DNA of 64,000 bases from Methanocella paludicola SANAE (GCF_000011005.1 NC_013665.1:1289437-1353436), one strand, 5' to 3'; positions 40,948 to 49,518 are shown, counted from the first letter of the stretch. Notes: a model not told the origin generated them from the letters alone. Program-made: numbers and translations.

Positions 40948-43023
40948 ATGGGTGAGGACAGCGGAGATATTAATGGCAATATAAAGCTAAAGCACGAAGA
41001 GCTCGACGAGCTGGAAGTTAAGTATTCTAATATCCGCAGTCTCACTGCCTGGGGCTTACTTGCCGTCTCTGCCGTCGCGATCACCTCCTCGTTCTATCAC
41101 CTCTACGTTGCCTATGCGGGAATGCCCACTTACCAGTTCCATCTCACCATGCACCTCATGTTCATGATGGTGCTGGCGTTCTTTATCTATCCGATATCCT
41201 CGAAGGTCCTTAGCGGTAAGAAAGGGGCCGATAAGATACCGGTCTACGACCTGGCCATCGCAGCCGTTGCCATCTTTGTCTGCATGTACTGGATCGTGAA
41301 CTATGTGACGCTCACCCAGTCGATCGGCGCTATGACGACCACGGACTATATCGTCGGCGGCATCGGCATACTGCTCGTGCTCGAGGGCACCCGGAGGACC
41401 GTCGGCCCGGCGCTGTCCGTCATCGCCGCGATCTTCATCGCTTACGCCTACTTCGGCAACTACATGCCCGGATTCCTGCAGCATAAGGGATTCGGCATCG
41501 AGCGGATCATATCGAACCTCTGGTACACCGATTCGGGCATCTTCGGCGTGCCCCTGATGGTCTCCGCCCAGTACGTCATCGTCTTCATCCTCTTCGGCGC
41601 CTTCCTCAAATATTCGGGCGCCGGCGAGTTCTTCATCAGCCTCGCCTATGCGCTGACCGGCTGGCGAAAGGGCGGCCCCGCCAAGACGGCCGTCCTCGCT
41701 TCGGGCTTCTTCGGCATGATATCGGGAAGCTCTATCGCGAACGCCGTGACCGTGGGCTCCTTTACCATACCCCTGATGAAGAAAGCCGGCTACAGGAAAG
41801 AGTTCGCTGGTGCAGTCGAGGCTTCCGCCTCCACGGGCGGCCAGATCATGCCCCCGGTCATGGGCGCTGCGGCCTTCCTGATGGTCGAATATACGCACAT
41901 CCCTTATAACCATATCATTATCTCCGCGGCCATACCGGCCATCGCCTTCTTCTTCGGCCTGTGGGTCATGGCCCACCTCGAGGCGGGAAAATCCAACCTC
42001 CCGTCCGTGCCCCGGTCGCAGCTTCCGGACGCGTGGAAGCTCTTTAAAGAAAAAGGCTACATGTTCATCTCGGTCATCCTGCTGCTCTACCTGATCATCT
42101 TCGCCCAGCTCTCCGTAGAGCTGGCGGGCTTCTACAGCATCATCGCCATCGTCCTGATAAGCTGGGTCCGTAAGGATACGCGCATGGGCATCAAGCAATT
42201 ACGCGCAGCCCTGGAGGAAGGCACGAAGGGCTCGGTAGGCGTCGCCCTCGCATGTGCCTGCGCGGGCATCATATCGGGCGTGGCCACCCTCACCGGCCTT
42301 GGCGCCACCATCGCTTCCGCGGTCGGCAGCCTTTCCATGTCAATGGGCGGCTACTTCGTGTGGCTCTTCGGCTCACTGCCGGTAGCTTCTCTATTCGTGG
42401 CCCTGGTGGTCACCATGATCGCATGCCTGATCCTGGGCATGGGCCTGCCGACCACCGCAACGTATGTCGTCCTTGTCGTGCTGGCCGTCCCGGCCATCAT
42501 CAAGTTCAACCTGCCCACGGGCGCGGCAATACCCCTGATGGCGGTGCACATGTTCGTGCTTTATTACGGCGTGATCGCCGATATCACGCCGCCCGTCGCC
42601 CTCGCCGCCTACGCGGCCTCGGGTATCGCAAAATCAAATCAATTCTGGACGGGCGTGGAGGCCTTCAAGATCTCCCTGAATAAGCTGCTGGTGCCGTTCG
42701 CCTTCGTGTTCTCGCCGGCGATCCTGCTCCTGGGCATTAACTTCAGCGACCCCATGTCGATCGGGGGTGCGGCGTTCGACATCATCACGGTCTTCATCGG
42801 CATCATATGCCTGCAGATATCGCTCTGCGGCTATTTCATCACGAACTGTACCCGTATCGAGCGTATCATCCTGTTTGCCTCTGCACTGGCCCTGATATAC
42901 CCGAACTTCTGGGGCGCTGTCTTCGGCATATCCTGCCTGGCCATCGTGTATTTCCTGAACACCACGAGGATCAAGTCCGGTAAGACGATCGAATTAACTC
43001 CGTTCATCGCCATCAGGCGATAG
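40948..43023 (+). CDS. TRAP transporter fused permease (DctQ-DctM type)
   Basis: A 691-residue membrane protein combining the small and large TRAP permease subunits, driven by an ion gradient. A charged N-tail (about 1-30) is followed by four small-subunit helices (about 35-165) and then the DctM part with conserved FGMISGSSIANAVTVGSFTIPLMKKAGYRKEFAGAVEASASTGGQIMPPVMGAAAFLM (residues about 255-315) and LGMGLPTTATYVV (about 505). The last 100 residues are further helices. GGTGGG precedes ATG 40948; a longer frame up to 40903 is not preferred. With the TAXI and DUF1850 genes it makes a full uptake system. Confidence 0.92.
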   Translation: MGEDSGDINGNIKLKHEELDELEVKYSNIRSLTAWGLLAVSAVAITSSFYHLYVAYAGMPTYQFHLTMHLMFMMVLAFFIYPISSKVLSGKKGADKIPVYDLAIAAVAIFVCMYWIVNYVTLTQSIGAMTTTDYIVGGIGILLVLEGTRRTVGPALSVIAAIFIAYAYFGNYMPGFLQHKGFGIERIISNLWYTDSGIFGVPLMVSAQYVIVFILFGAFLKYSGAGEFFISLAYALTGWRKGGPAKTAVLASGFFGMISGSSIANAVTVGSFTIPLMKKAGYRKEFAGAVEASASTGGQIMPPVMGAAAFLMVEYTHIPYNHIIISAAIPAIAFFFGLWVMAHLEAGKSNLPSVPRSQLPDAWKLFKEKGYMFISVILLLYLIIFAQLSVELAGFYSIIAIVLISWVRKDTRMGIKQLRAALEEGTKGSVGVALACACAGIISGVATLTGLGATIASAVGSLSMSMGGYFVWLFGSLPVASLFVALVVTMIACLILGMGLPTTATYVVLVVLAVPAIIKFNLPTGAAIPLMAVHMFVLYYGVIADITPPVALAAYAASGIAKSNQFWTGVEAFKISLNKLLVPFAFVFSPAILLLGINFSDPMSIGGAAFDIITVFIGIICLQISLCGYFITNCTRIERIILFASALALIYPNFWGAVFGISCLAIVYFLNTTRIKSGKTIELTPFIAIRR

Positions 43024-43105
43024 GCCCGGTACAGCATCTTTTTTATTTTTAAAACGCTGTTAGCCCAGCCAAGATTAATATAAAAACGTATTTTAATTTA
43101 CCCTG

Positions 43106-43297
43106 ATGGCAGAGGGCTACTTGAAGTGCTCGAGGTGCGGGCGGGCGATGGACGAGAACGCGAAATGCTCTATATGCGGCCAGCCGCTGTGCCTCTACGA
43201 CATGCGCGAGCTTGAGGGATACGGTATGCTGTGCCCGCGCTGCTACGAGGACATCTCTTTCCTTTATCATTCGAAAAAGTGTGACATTATCCGGTGA
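43106..43297 (+). CDS. Small double zinc-ribbon protein
   Basis: A 63-residue protein with eight cysteines in CSRC, CSIC, CxxYD...CPRC and a late Cys, arranged as two zinc knuckles: KCSRCGRAMDENAKCSICGQ and LCPRCYED. Such small rubredoxin-like or B-box-like proteins in methanogens are of unknown function. The stop overlaps the next gene region (GGTGATC serves as that gene's ribosome site), indicating coupling to the DUF362 gene. TATA-like AAGATTAATATA stands at about 43070-43081. Confidence 0.7.
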   Translation: MAEGYLKCSRCGRAMDENAKCSICGQPLCLYDMRELEGYGMLCPRCYEDISFLYHSKKCDIIR

Positions 43298-43302
43298 TCA
43301 TC

Positions 43303-44493
43303 ATGAACTTCGACGTCGTTGCCGTGAGCAGGGAGGCGCCAACGCTCGGGAGGGCCGCTTACGATAATACCATGGAGGCGCTGAACGTGCTGGAGCATGA
43401 CGGCCGGCTCGATAAGGTACGGCTGAGCGGCACGATCATGGTCAAGCCGAACTTCACCCAGCCGCCGAACCCCTCGCTCAAATACGGCCCCAGGGAGTCC
43501 GACCTGAGCGTCCACAATCACGTCTGCACTGACCCGTTCTCTATTATGGCCGCCTGTGACTTCATTAAGTCGCACGGGGGCCGGCCGTTCATCGCCGAGG
43601 GCACTAAATGGCCGGGCGGAACGAAGGGCGTGTTCCTGCAGATGGGCTGCGAATCGTTGCTTGAAGGCAGCGAAGTGCCACTTTATGATACGATAACCAC
43701 CGGGGCGGGCGACCGCGTGCATGTGTCGCCGTCGAAGGTATGGAATGAGGATTTTGCCTCCCTGGAAGTGAACGGGATATTCACCGAGATCGACGGCGTC
43801 GTGAACATCGCGAAGCTGAAGTCCCATAGTAACGCGGTGATCACGGGGGCTGTGAAGAACATGTACGGCGCCCTGGAGCCCTCTAAACGGCGCGCTGAAG
43901 GCCACTACTGTGCCGACCCGCTCTGGGCGAGCATCTCGAGGAAGAACATGGCAAAGGGATACAAGCTGTTGTGCGAGACATTCGTACAGGTGCACGACGC
44001 CATACTGACCTCTTTCGACCTCGACGAGATATGCGTGATCGAGGGCATCATATCGGGCGAGGGCGACGGCCCGCTCTACCGCCCCGCAATGCCCAGGCAG
44101 GAGTACGTCGTGCTTGCCTCGGTGAACAATCCGGCCACCATCGACGCCGCCGAAAGCTATTATGCCGGCTTTTCCCCGGAGTACCTGGCGAGCGAGGCAA
44201 CGTATCGTTTGAGCGAACTGCGCTCCGTGCCCGACGAGGAATTCCTCGACTCCTACGCCGACCAGTACTTCCTGAGGCTGGCCCGCGAAGCGGGCATGGG
44301 CAGCACCCGTGACTTCGGCGTATATGCCATAACAGAAAAGGCTTCGGAGATCATACCGTGCGATATGCTGGGCCTCATTCGCCGGGGCGACGTGTTCGAG
44401 CTCCCGACTTTCGTTCGATATGCGGCCAATACGCCCATGTTCGAGCGCATACCGGACGGCGAGCTCGAGTTCAGGGTCGAAGCTGCCGCATGA
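43303..44493 (+). CDS. DUF362 domain protein
   Basis: A 396-residue protein. VKPNFTQPPNPSL (about 47) followed by SVHNHVCTDPFSIMAACDFIKSHGGRPFIAEGTKWPGGT is the DUF362 signature, and later VNIAKLKSHSNAVITGAVKNMYGAL is the conserved second motif. DUF362 proteins are often fused to ferredoxin domains; here none is present, and the small Cys-rich protein just upstream (coupled by overlap) may stand in for it, which is inference. Start may be GTG 43294 or ATG 43303; GGTGATC fits either. Function is unknown. Confidence 0.8.
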   Translation: MNFDVVAVSREAPTLGRAAYDNTMEALNVLEHDGRLDKVRLSGTIMVKPNFTQPPNPSLKYGPRESDLSVHNHVCTDPFSIMAACDFIKSHGGRPFIAEGTKWPGGTKGVFLQMGCESLLEGSEVPLYDTITTGAGDRVHVSPSKVWNEDFASLEVNGIFTEIDGVVNIAKLKSHSNAVITGAVKNMYGALEPSKRRAEGHYCADPLWASISRKNMAKGYKLLCETFVQVHDAILTSFDLDEICVIEGIISGEGDGPLYRPAMPRQEYVVLASVNNPATIDAAESYYAGFSPEYLASEATYRLSELRSVPDEEFLDSYADQYFLRLAREAGMGSTRDFGVYAITEKASEIIPCDMLGLIRRGDVFELPTFVRYAANTPMFERIPDGELEFRVEAAA

Positions 44494-44553
44494 GATAAAA
44501 TAAGGCAACGGTTTAATATCTACACGCCATATATTATAATGGAGATAATTCGT

Positions 44554-45234
44554 ATGAAGCTCACCTGGCATGGCCATTCAAATTTCGAGGTCGAAGACAG
44601 CCTCGATACGATCATCGATCCATTCTTTATGGGTAATTCAATGGCCGATGTCAAATGGGACGAGGTGAGCCCGGACGTCCTCGTCATTACGCACGGCCAT
44701 GCCGACCACATGGGCGACGCCATAAGCATCGCGAAGGAGACCGAATGTGAGATCATCGGCGTCAACGAGCTGGCGAAGTACATGCAATCCCGGGGCATCG
44801 ATGCGCTGGGTTCTAACATCGGCGGCACCATCGAGCTGGGCCCGGTGAAATACACCCTGGTCCAGGCTGTCCACTCGAACGGCATCGACGAGGCGGGATT
44901 CGGCTGGGATGCAGGAAGCCCTGCGGGCGTCGTCATCGAGGACACCAGTGTCGTCTACCATGCCGGAGATACGGCCTTATTCAGCGACATGGCCCTTATC
45001 GGCGAGCTTTATAAGCCTAAGGTGGCTTTGTTGCCCATCGGCGGGCGTTTCACTATGGATGCCAGGGCTGCTGTTATGGCGGTGAAGCTCATCAAGCCCG
45101 AGCTCGTCGTGCCCATGCACTATAATACGTTCGACGTGATCAAGGCCGACCCGTGGAAGTTCCAGAAGATGGTCGAGGACGAGACCGATGCCGAGGCCGT
45201 CGTGATGGAGCCCGGTGACTCAATAGACATATAA
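44554..45234 (+). CDS. Metallo-beta-lactamase-fold hydrolase, UPF0173
   Basis: A 226-residue hydrolase. The beginning [15 protein letters not shown], the metal motif [10 protein letters not shown] (about 53-62), and the later [12 protein letters not shown] and [10 protein letters not shown] carry the His/Asp set of the metallo-beta-lactamase fold, so the enzyme should bind two metals. The UPF0173 group is 225-230 residues long and has no firm substrate. ATG 44554 after GGAG is preferred to ATG 44539. TATA-like CCATATATTATA lies at about 44527-44538. Its stop is directly followed by a T9 run and the left flank of the nested palindrome. Confidence 0.88.
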   Translation: MKLTWHGHSNFEVEDSLDTIIDPFFMGNSMADVKWDEVSPDVLVITHGHADHMGDAISIAKETECEIIGVNELAKYMQSRGIDALGSNIGGTIELGPVKYTLVQAVHSNGIDEAGFGWDAGSPAGVVIEDTSVVYHAGDTALFSDMALIGELYKPKVALLPIGGRFTMDARAAVMAVKLIKPELVVPMHYNTFDVIKADPWKFQKMVEDETDAEAVVMEPGDSIDI

Positions 45235-45399
45235 ATTTTTTTTATTCTTCCGCAGTTTGGGTTGAAATTTTTTTTCTATCCCTTCGCTGTATGCCGTCTG
45301 GGCGTGTCCTCAACCACAGGGGCCAGTAGTTCCGTGCTTACTCCAGATTTGTTGCATGCTTATTGCCTTATCTAGAATAGTCTATTTTAAGTCACTAAG

Positions 45400-45435
45400 T
45401 GGATTGCTCCCGTTTTTGTGGACAGGTAGTTAAGG
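45400..45435 (+). repeat. Left terminal inverted repeat of the IS
   Basis: Thirty-six bases beginning TGGATTGCTCCC and ending AGTTAAGG; about three quarters of them match the reverse complement of the right end. Confidence 0.85.
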
Positions 45436-45460
45436 CACATCTGCTTAGAGGTGTGTGTTG

Positions 45461-45784
45461 ATGGGTAAGATGGAGCGGCGGAGGTTTTCGCGGGAGTTTA
45501 AGCTTCAGGTGTTGCGGGAGCTTGAGAGTTGTAAGAGTGTGGCAGAGGTGTGTCGGGAACATGATCTCACACGGTTCCTTGTCGCGAGGTGGAAGCGGGA
45601 GCATGGGAAGGATCCTGACGCGTTTCAGGGTAAGGGTAAGTGTAAGGCTCGCGTGGATGAGAATCGGACGAGGGAGTTGGAGAGGCTGGTTGGCCAGTTG
45701 TATGCGGAGAATGATTTTTTAAAAAGAGCGTTGGCCAACATGAAGAAACGTGCGGAAGAAGATCGAGGGAGAGATCGTATATGA
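45461..45784 (+). CDS. IS3-family transposase OrfA (HTH protein)
   Basis: A 107-residue DNA-binding protein. Residues 5-55 (RRRFSREFKLQVLREL... SVAEVCREHDLTRFLVARWKREH) form the HTH_Tnp_1 helix-turn-helix that recognises the IS ends. A leucine-zipper-like tail follows (LERLVGQLYAENDFLKRAL) for dimerisation. The ATG at 45461 lies after GTGTGTGTTG. Its stop overlaps the OrfB start as ATGA. In many IS3 elements the two frames are joined by a -1 frameshift; here simple coupling by overlap seems enough. Confidence 0.9.
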   Translation: MGKMERRRFSREFKLQVLRELESCKSVAEVCREHDLTRFLVARWKREHGKDPDAFQGKGKCKARVDENRTRELERLVGQLYAENDFLKRALANMKKRAEEDRGRDRI

Positions 45785-46644
45785 GCGTACTGGAATGTCG
45801 TGGTAGTCTTCCGGTATCGAGGGCTGTGGAATTGATGGGGGTCAGCAGGAGTGGGTATTACCGGTGGCTGCATGCCCGAAGCAGGGTGAAGCCATGTAGG
45901 CCTGATTTGTTGCTCAGGGAGGAGATCCAGCGTATCGCCCTCGATTACCCGAGGTATGGGTACAGGCGTGTGGGGGTGGAACTCGTCCGTCGAGGGCATC
46001 GGGCAGGCCTGAAAAGGGTGTACGAGCTGATGAAACAGGATAATCTGCTCTGCGTGAGAAGACGGTACAGGCATTGTACTACTGACTCTAACCATAGCAT
46101 GCGGGTGTACGAGAATCTGGCCAAGGGCATGAGGATCTCCGGTATTAACCAGTTGTGGGTGGCCGATATCACGTACATCCAGTTATCCAGGGAATACGTG
46201 TACCTGGCCGTAGTGATAGACGTGTACAGCAGACGGTGCCTGGGCTGGATGCTCAGCCGTAACATTGACACTCGGCTGACGCTGGGAGCATTGCATAATG
46301 CACTGGAGACCAGGAGGACGGAGTTAGGCGGCCTGGTTCATCATAGCGATCAGGGAGTCCAGTACGCCTCTAAGGAGTACGTGGAATGCCTCCTTGAGCA
46401 CGGTATCCGGGTTAGCATGAGCAGGCGTGGCAATCCGTATGATAACGCGTTCGCCGAGAGCTTCATGAAGACCCTGAAGTACGAGGAGGTATACCTGAAC
46501 GAGTACGAGACGTTCAAGGATGCAATGGAGAACATCGAACGGTTCATCGACGAAGTGTACAACCAGAAACGATTACACTCGTCGATAGGATACAGATCGC
46601 CAATCGAATACGAGAAAACATTAAATATGAATGTTGTGGCTTAA
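45781..46644 (+). CDS. IS3-family transposase OrfB (DDE integrase core)
   Basis: A 287-residue transposase catalytic protein. An N-terminal HTH_21 region (about 40-95; RIALDYPRYGYRRVGVELVRRG) precedes the rve core. The catalytic triad is D129 in WVADITYI, D190 in HHSDQGVQY and E226 in AFAESFMKTLK, with the 35-residue D-E spacing of the DD(35)E class, and the downstream Lys. The tail YNQKRLHSSIGYRSPIEYE is typical. No stop or frameshift is seen. It begins by an ATGA overlap with orfA. Confidence 0.93.
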   Translation: MSVLECRGSLPVSRAVELMGVSRSGYYRWLHARSRVKPCRPDLLLREEIQRIALDYPRYGYRRVGVELVRRGHRAGLKRVYELMKQDNLLCVRRRYRHCTTDSNHSMRVYENLAKGMRISGINQLWVADITYIQLSREYVYLAVVIDVYSRRCLGWMLSRNIDTRLTLGALHNALETRRTELGGLVHHSDQGVQYASKEYVECLLEHGIRVSMSRRGNPYDNAFAESFMKTLKYEEVYLNEYETFKDAMENIERFIDEVYNQKRLHSSIGYRSPIEYEKTLNMNVVA

Positions 46645-46674
46645 CTAATTGTCTACTTTTATGGAAGCACTCCA
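46639..46674 (-). repeat. Right terminal inverted repeat of the IS
   Basis: Reverse complement begins TGGAGTGCTTCC and ends AGTTAAGC, matching the left end. The orfB stop codon (46642-46644) lies inside it. Confidence 0.85.
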
Positions 46675-47114
46675 AAGCGTACAGAGGCACTATTTTTACC
46701 ACAATGGCACTAAGCTCACTGAGTTTCACAAAGCTTTCTTTTAAATGTAAGTCACTAAGGCCACAGAGATGGCTTTTTGGGTCAAGAGGCACAAAGGGGA
46801 CAATGACACGATGACAAAAAGTTCTCTTGTTCATTCCGTTGTGCCATTGTTTCCTTTGTGCCCTAAAGACAATGAACCGGTCTTTGTGACCTCTGTCCCT
46901 TACATTTAAAAAAATCTTAGTGAGCCTTCGTGAACTCTGTGCCATTGTGGTGAGAATAGTGCCTCCGTCAGCTTAGTGCCTTAAACAAAAGCAAACGCTA
47001 ATAATACTAACACGAAACTACTGGCCCCTGTAATTGAGGACACGCCCAGACGGCATTATGGGAAAGAGGGAATTCGAATCAGCTAAAGGCATATGATAAA
47101 AATTTTACAAAAAG

Positions 47115-47357
47115 TTAATATTGGTGCCAGTGGCGGTGTCCGCCGCTGAGCAGGCCGGCCAGTATGCCGACGATAAACCCGATGGCGGCAAGCAGCGCAG
47201 CCATACGTATGCCGCTCAGGCCGGTCAGGCCTTGAAGTCCCGAGAGCAGGGCGGCATTGAACCTGGGGAATAGCTCTACGACCCATCCGACGATAAAGCC
47301 GAAGATAGCGCCGAAAACGGCTCCCAGGACGGTTCTGATCACTCTACCAAGTACCAT
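47115..47357 (-). CDS. Small Gly-rich membrane protein in the PadR operon
   Basis: An 80-residue protein with two hydrophobic segments: VIRTVLGAVFGAIFGFIVGW (Gly zipper GxxxGxxxG) and MAALLAAIGFIVGILAGLL. The tail GGHRHWHQY is His-rich. GGTGATATC lies before ATG 47357. It starts 13 bp after the PadR gene on the same strand, so it is likely the regulated target of that repressor. No family is recognised. Confidence 0.65.
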   Translation of the reverse strand: MVLGRVIRTVLGAVFGAIFGFIVGWVVELFPRFNAALLSGLQGLTGLSGIRMAALLAAIGFIVGILAGLLSGGHRHWHQY

Positions 47358-47370
47358 GATATCACCTTAT

Positions 47371-47808
47371 TCAGATCAATTTCTTTCGTAATCTTTCAAG
47401 CCTCTGTTCGATATGCCCAAGATTATCCGCAAGGGGCTTGATCTTCTCCAGGGGTAGGTCTTCCAGATATGAGATGTAGCTCTCGATCTCCCTGATGGCA
47501 CCGTCAGCCGAATATGCCCTATCCATCCCCCGTCCGAACTCATCATACGTAGTATCGGCAGCCTCATAGCGGCCATCCTCTCGTTTCCTGATAAGGCCTT
47601 CCTCGACCATCTTCACGAGCAGAGGATAAATAGAGCCCGGCGAAGGCCGCCAGCTCCCGTAGCTCATGGACTCGATGGCGTCCATGATCTCGGCCCCGTT
47701 CTTAGGGCTGTCATTAAGCGTATACAGGATCCAGGTCCGCAGGCCGCCATAGCCGCCGTACCGGCCCAGCTTATCGAATTTTCTCCAGAAATTACGCATA
47801 TCGGGCAT
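47371..47808 (-). CDS. PadR-family transcriptional regulator
   Basis: A 145-residue winged-helix repressor. GLRTWILYTLNDSPKNGAEIMDAI and WRPSPGSIYPLLVKMVEEGLIRKREDGRYE are the PadR winged-helix core; the C-terminal helices (about 95-145) form the dimer arm. The start ATG 47808 is preceded by GGTGAGATC. A perfect 16-bp palindrome in the promoter region 11 bp upstream suggests autoregulation. It probably controls itself and the following membrane gene in response to an unknown ligand. Confidence 0.9.
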   Translation of the reverse strand: MPDMRNFWRKFDKLGRYGGYGGLRTWILYTLNDSPKNGAEIMDAIESMSYGSWRPSPGSIYPLLVKMVEEGLIRKREDGRYEAADTTYDEFGRGMDRAYSADGAIREIESYISYLEDLPLEKIKPLADNLGHIEQRLERLRKKLI

Positions 47809-47818
47809 GATCTCACCT

Positions 47819-47850
47819 TATCGTTTAAACGATATCGAATAATCGATATC
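47819..47850. promoter_or_regulatory. Operator-like palindromes before padR
   Basis: TATCGTTTAAACGATA (47819-47834) is a perfect 16-bp palindrome. Next to it, GATATCGA and TCGATATC (47831-47850) are inverted with a 4-bp spacer. Two dyads this close to the start are probable PadR binding sites. Confidence 0.6.
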
Positions 47851-47920
47851 GCCAATCCGATATAGCACTTGCTATTATATATAGCTTATGTGTCGGGTAC
47901 AAAAAACTAGATAATATGGG

Positions 47921-49441
47921 CTAGCTGTCCAGGGCCGGAAGCATGACGACAAACCTGGCACCTTTCCGGTAATCGCCCTCGACGCGGTCCTCGACCCAGA
48001 ATTTACCGCTATAATCGTCGATGAGCATTTTTATAAGGCAAAGGCCGAATCCCTTCCCGCGGGCGCGTGTACTGGTCAGGTTGAGCCTGTCGAACAACGT
48101 TTGCTTTAGCCCGTCCGGGATCCCGGGGCCATTGTCCTCGACCATAACTTTGTAGTATTTTTTATCGCCTATTACCGTCTCTTTAATGGTTATACTGATA
48201 TCTAGAGCCCCCGACGAGTGCTTGATGGCATTGCCCACGATATTGATGAAAACGTCCTTCAGGAGCTCGTTCGCCATTACTTTGTGGCCGCCGGCCGGGA
48301 CAAAATTAATCGTCACATCGCGGCCCGGTACAGATATGTAATAGGATTTAACCTCCTCGAGCAGAGAATCCAGGTCCACTATGGCCGGGTTATACAGCCC
48401 TTCCTTCTCCTTCTGCAGCTTCCGCACGTTATCGATGAGCTTCGAGCTATTCTTCAACGATTCGATGGGCTTCTCGATGAGTTCTATATTGCTCAAGTCT
48501 AGCTTTCCCTCGAGTTTCATGATGCCATGGGCCAGCTCTAAAAATCCCAGGGATATCTGGTTCATGTTGTTGATATCGTGGCCCATAAGATCGACGTAGA
48601 GCTCCGCCTGGGCTTTCGACTTTCTCAGATCCTCCTCGTACTTTTTGCGCAGTGTGATGTCGAGCGCCGTGAAAGTCACGCCCGCCTTCCAGTCCTTTGG
48701 GTCCAGCGGCGTCGAGCTTAAAATAATATGGATGATACTGCCATCCTTACGCTGCCACCGGGTCTCGACGCTGCCAGTGCCGCGCTCCCCGATCTGGCGG
48801 TACTTCTCCTGGCCTACGAAATCAAACTCCTCGTCCGACGGGTAAAATATGCGTGCGCTCTTGCCGATAAGCTCATCGCGGGAGTAGCCGGTCATATCGC
48901 ATAGCCTGTCGTTCACATCCTGGATAACGCGATCTGCAACGAGCCCTATGCCCACCGGAGCTGCCCTGAAAATGCTATTCAGCCGGGCTTCCCTCGCCTG
49001 CAGCTTCTCTTCGGAGCGCTTTCGCTCCGTCACATCCCGCATCATCACCAGCATCTTATCCCCTATGTACGTACCAAAGAATTCCACGACCTTCACCGTG
49101 CCGTCCTTACAGGTCACGTTCGACTCCATCAAGCCTATCTCGTCGCTTTCTGACCGGCTGATAAGAGAATTCCACTGGGCCATGACCATCGACCGGTATG
49201 CAGGATCGGGATATGCGAGAGGCCACCAGTCTTCGATACTCGGCGCGTCCCTGAGGCTATATCCGAAAAAACGGGTGACTTTACTATTCATGTACTCGAT
49301 GTTATCTTCGCTGTCAGAAACCACGGTAGGAAGAGGTAAATGCTCGATAAGCTGGAAGAACCGTTCCTCGCTCTTTCGCAGCTTTTCTGCCAGGGCGGCG
49401 TCCCGCCCGTCCGCAGTTTTATTATGGGAATGTACGGTCAT
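47921..49441 (-). CDS. Two-PAS sensor histidine kinase (soluble)
   Basis: A 506-residue kinase. PAS 1 (about 25-140) contains IEDWWPLAYPDPAYRSMV, a pattern also found in the 870-residue kinase further on. PAS 2 (about 150-268) ends DITLRKKYEEDLRKSKAQAE. The H-box LYVDLMGHDINNMNQISLGFLEL has His288; the ATPase core has NIVGNAIKHS, EDNGPGIP and KGFGLCLIK. It ends EDRVEGDYRKGARFVVMLPA, a tail shared by all four kinases of the window. No membrane helix and no receiver protein nearby; the signal is probably cytosolic. Confidence 0.9.
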   Translation of the reverse strand: MTVHSHNKTADGRDAALAEKLRKSEERFFQLIEHLPLPTVVSDSEDNIEYMNSKVTRFFGYSLRDAPSIEDWWPLAYPDPAYRSMVMAQWNSLISRSESDEIGLMESNVTCKDGTVKVVEFFGTYIGDKMLVMMRDVTERKRSEEKLQAREARLNSIFRAAPVGIGLVADRVIQDVNDRLCDMTGYSRDELIGKSARIFYPSDEEFDFVGQEKYRQIGERGTGSVETRWQRKDGSIIHIILSSTPLDPKDWKAGVTFTALDITLRKKYEEDLRKSKAQAELYVDLMGHDINNMNQISLGFLELAHGIMKLEGKLDLSNIELIEKPIESLKNSSKLIDNVRKLQKEKEGLYNPAIVDLDSLLEEVKSYYISVPGRDVTINFVPAGGHKVMANELLKDVFINIVGNAIKHSSGALDISITIKETVIGDKKYYKVMVEDNGPGIPDGLKQTLFDRLNLTSTRARGKGFGLCLIKMLIDDYSGKFWVEDRVEGDYRKGARFVVMLPALDS

Positions 49442-49518
49442 GATGAAAGAAGTCTACAGTCACATAAAATATACTATATAAAATACTTTTGATAAAACTT
49501 AGTAATAAAAATTGTGCC

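Larger units (their letters stand above)
45400..46674 (+). mobile_element. IS3-family insertion sequence, complete (1275 bp)
   Basis: The ends are 36-bp imperfect inverted repeats starting TGGA(T/G)TGCT(C/T)CC, and the flanking trinucleotide AAG (45397-45399 and 46675-46677) is a target duplication. The two overlapping genes encode an HTH protein and a DDE transposase. All catalytic residues are present, so the copy may be active. The TG...CA ends fit the IS3 family. Confidence 0.92.
45385..46985. repeat. P3-type palindrome copy split by the IS element
   Basis: Removing 45400-46674 and one AAG joins TTTTAAGTCACTAAG to CGTACAGAGGCACTATT. The joined sequence aligns with P3 (27845-28171) from end to end, including the centre and the right arm GTGCCTCCGTCAGCTTAGTG. 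Differences are scattered single bases. It therefore inserted or formed before the IS arrived. Confidence 0.88.
45291..47056. repeat. Outer palindrome P4, interrupted by a second palindrome and an IS
   Basis: The first 46 bases from 45291 (ATGCCGTCTGGGCGTGTCCT onward, through CACAGGGGCCAGTAGTT) are the near-perfect complement of 47011-47056. ATGCCGTC and CCAACCACAGGGGC also open palindrome P2, and the flank ATTCTTCCGCAGTTTGG at 45244 matches that before P2. So P4 and P2 are one family. Between the arms lies a full P3-type element, itself broken by an IS3-family insertion. Confidence 0.85.

Noticed and set aside
41056-42198. Minus-strand frame of 380 codons opposite the TRAP permease
   Set aside because: It is rich in His, Arg, Asp and Gly, the mirror of GC-biased codons in the real gene, and shows no domain.
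43267-44577. Minus-strand frame of 436 codons opposite the DUF362 gene
   Set aside because: An antisense shadow of a gene with recognised DUF362 motifs; its composition is not protein-like.
45690-45790. A -1 frameshift joining the two IS transposase genes
   Set aside because: The T6A5G run lies well inside orfA and the two genes already overlap by ATGA with an ATG start for orfB, so frameshifting is not needed to explain expression.
45235-47114. CRISPR array
   Set aside because: The repeated motifs are inverted, unequal and degenerate, with no regular direct repeats and spacers; no cas gene is nearby.
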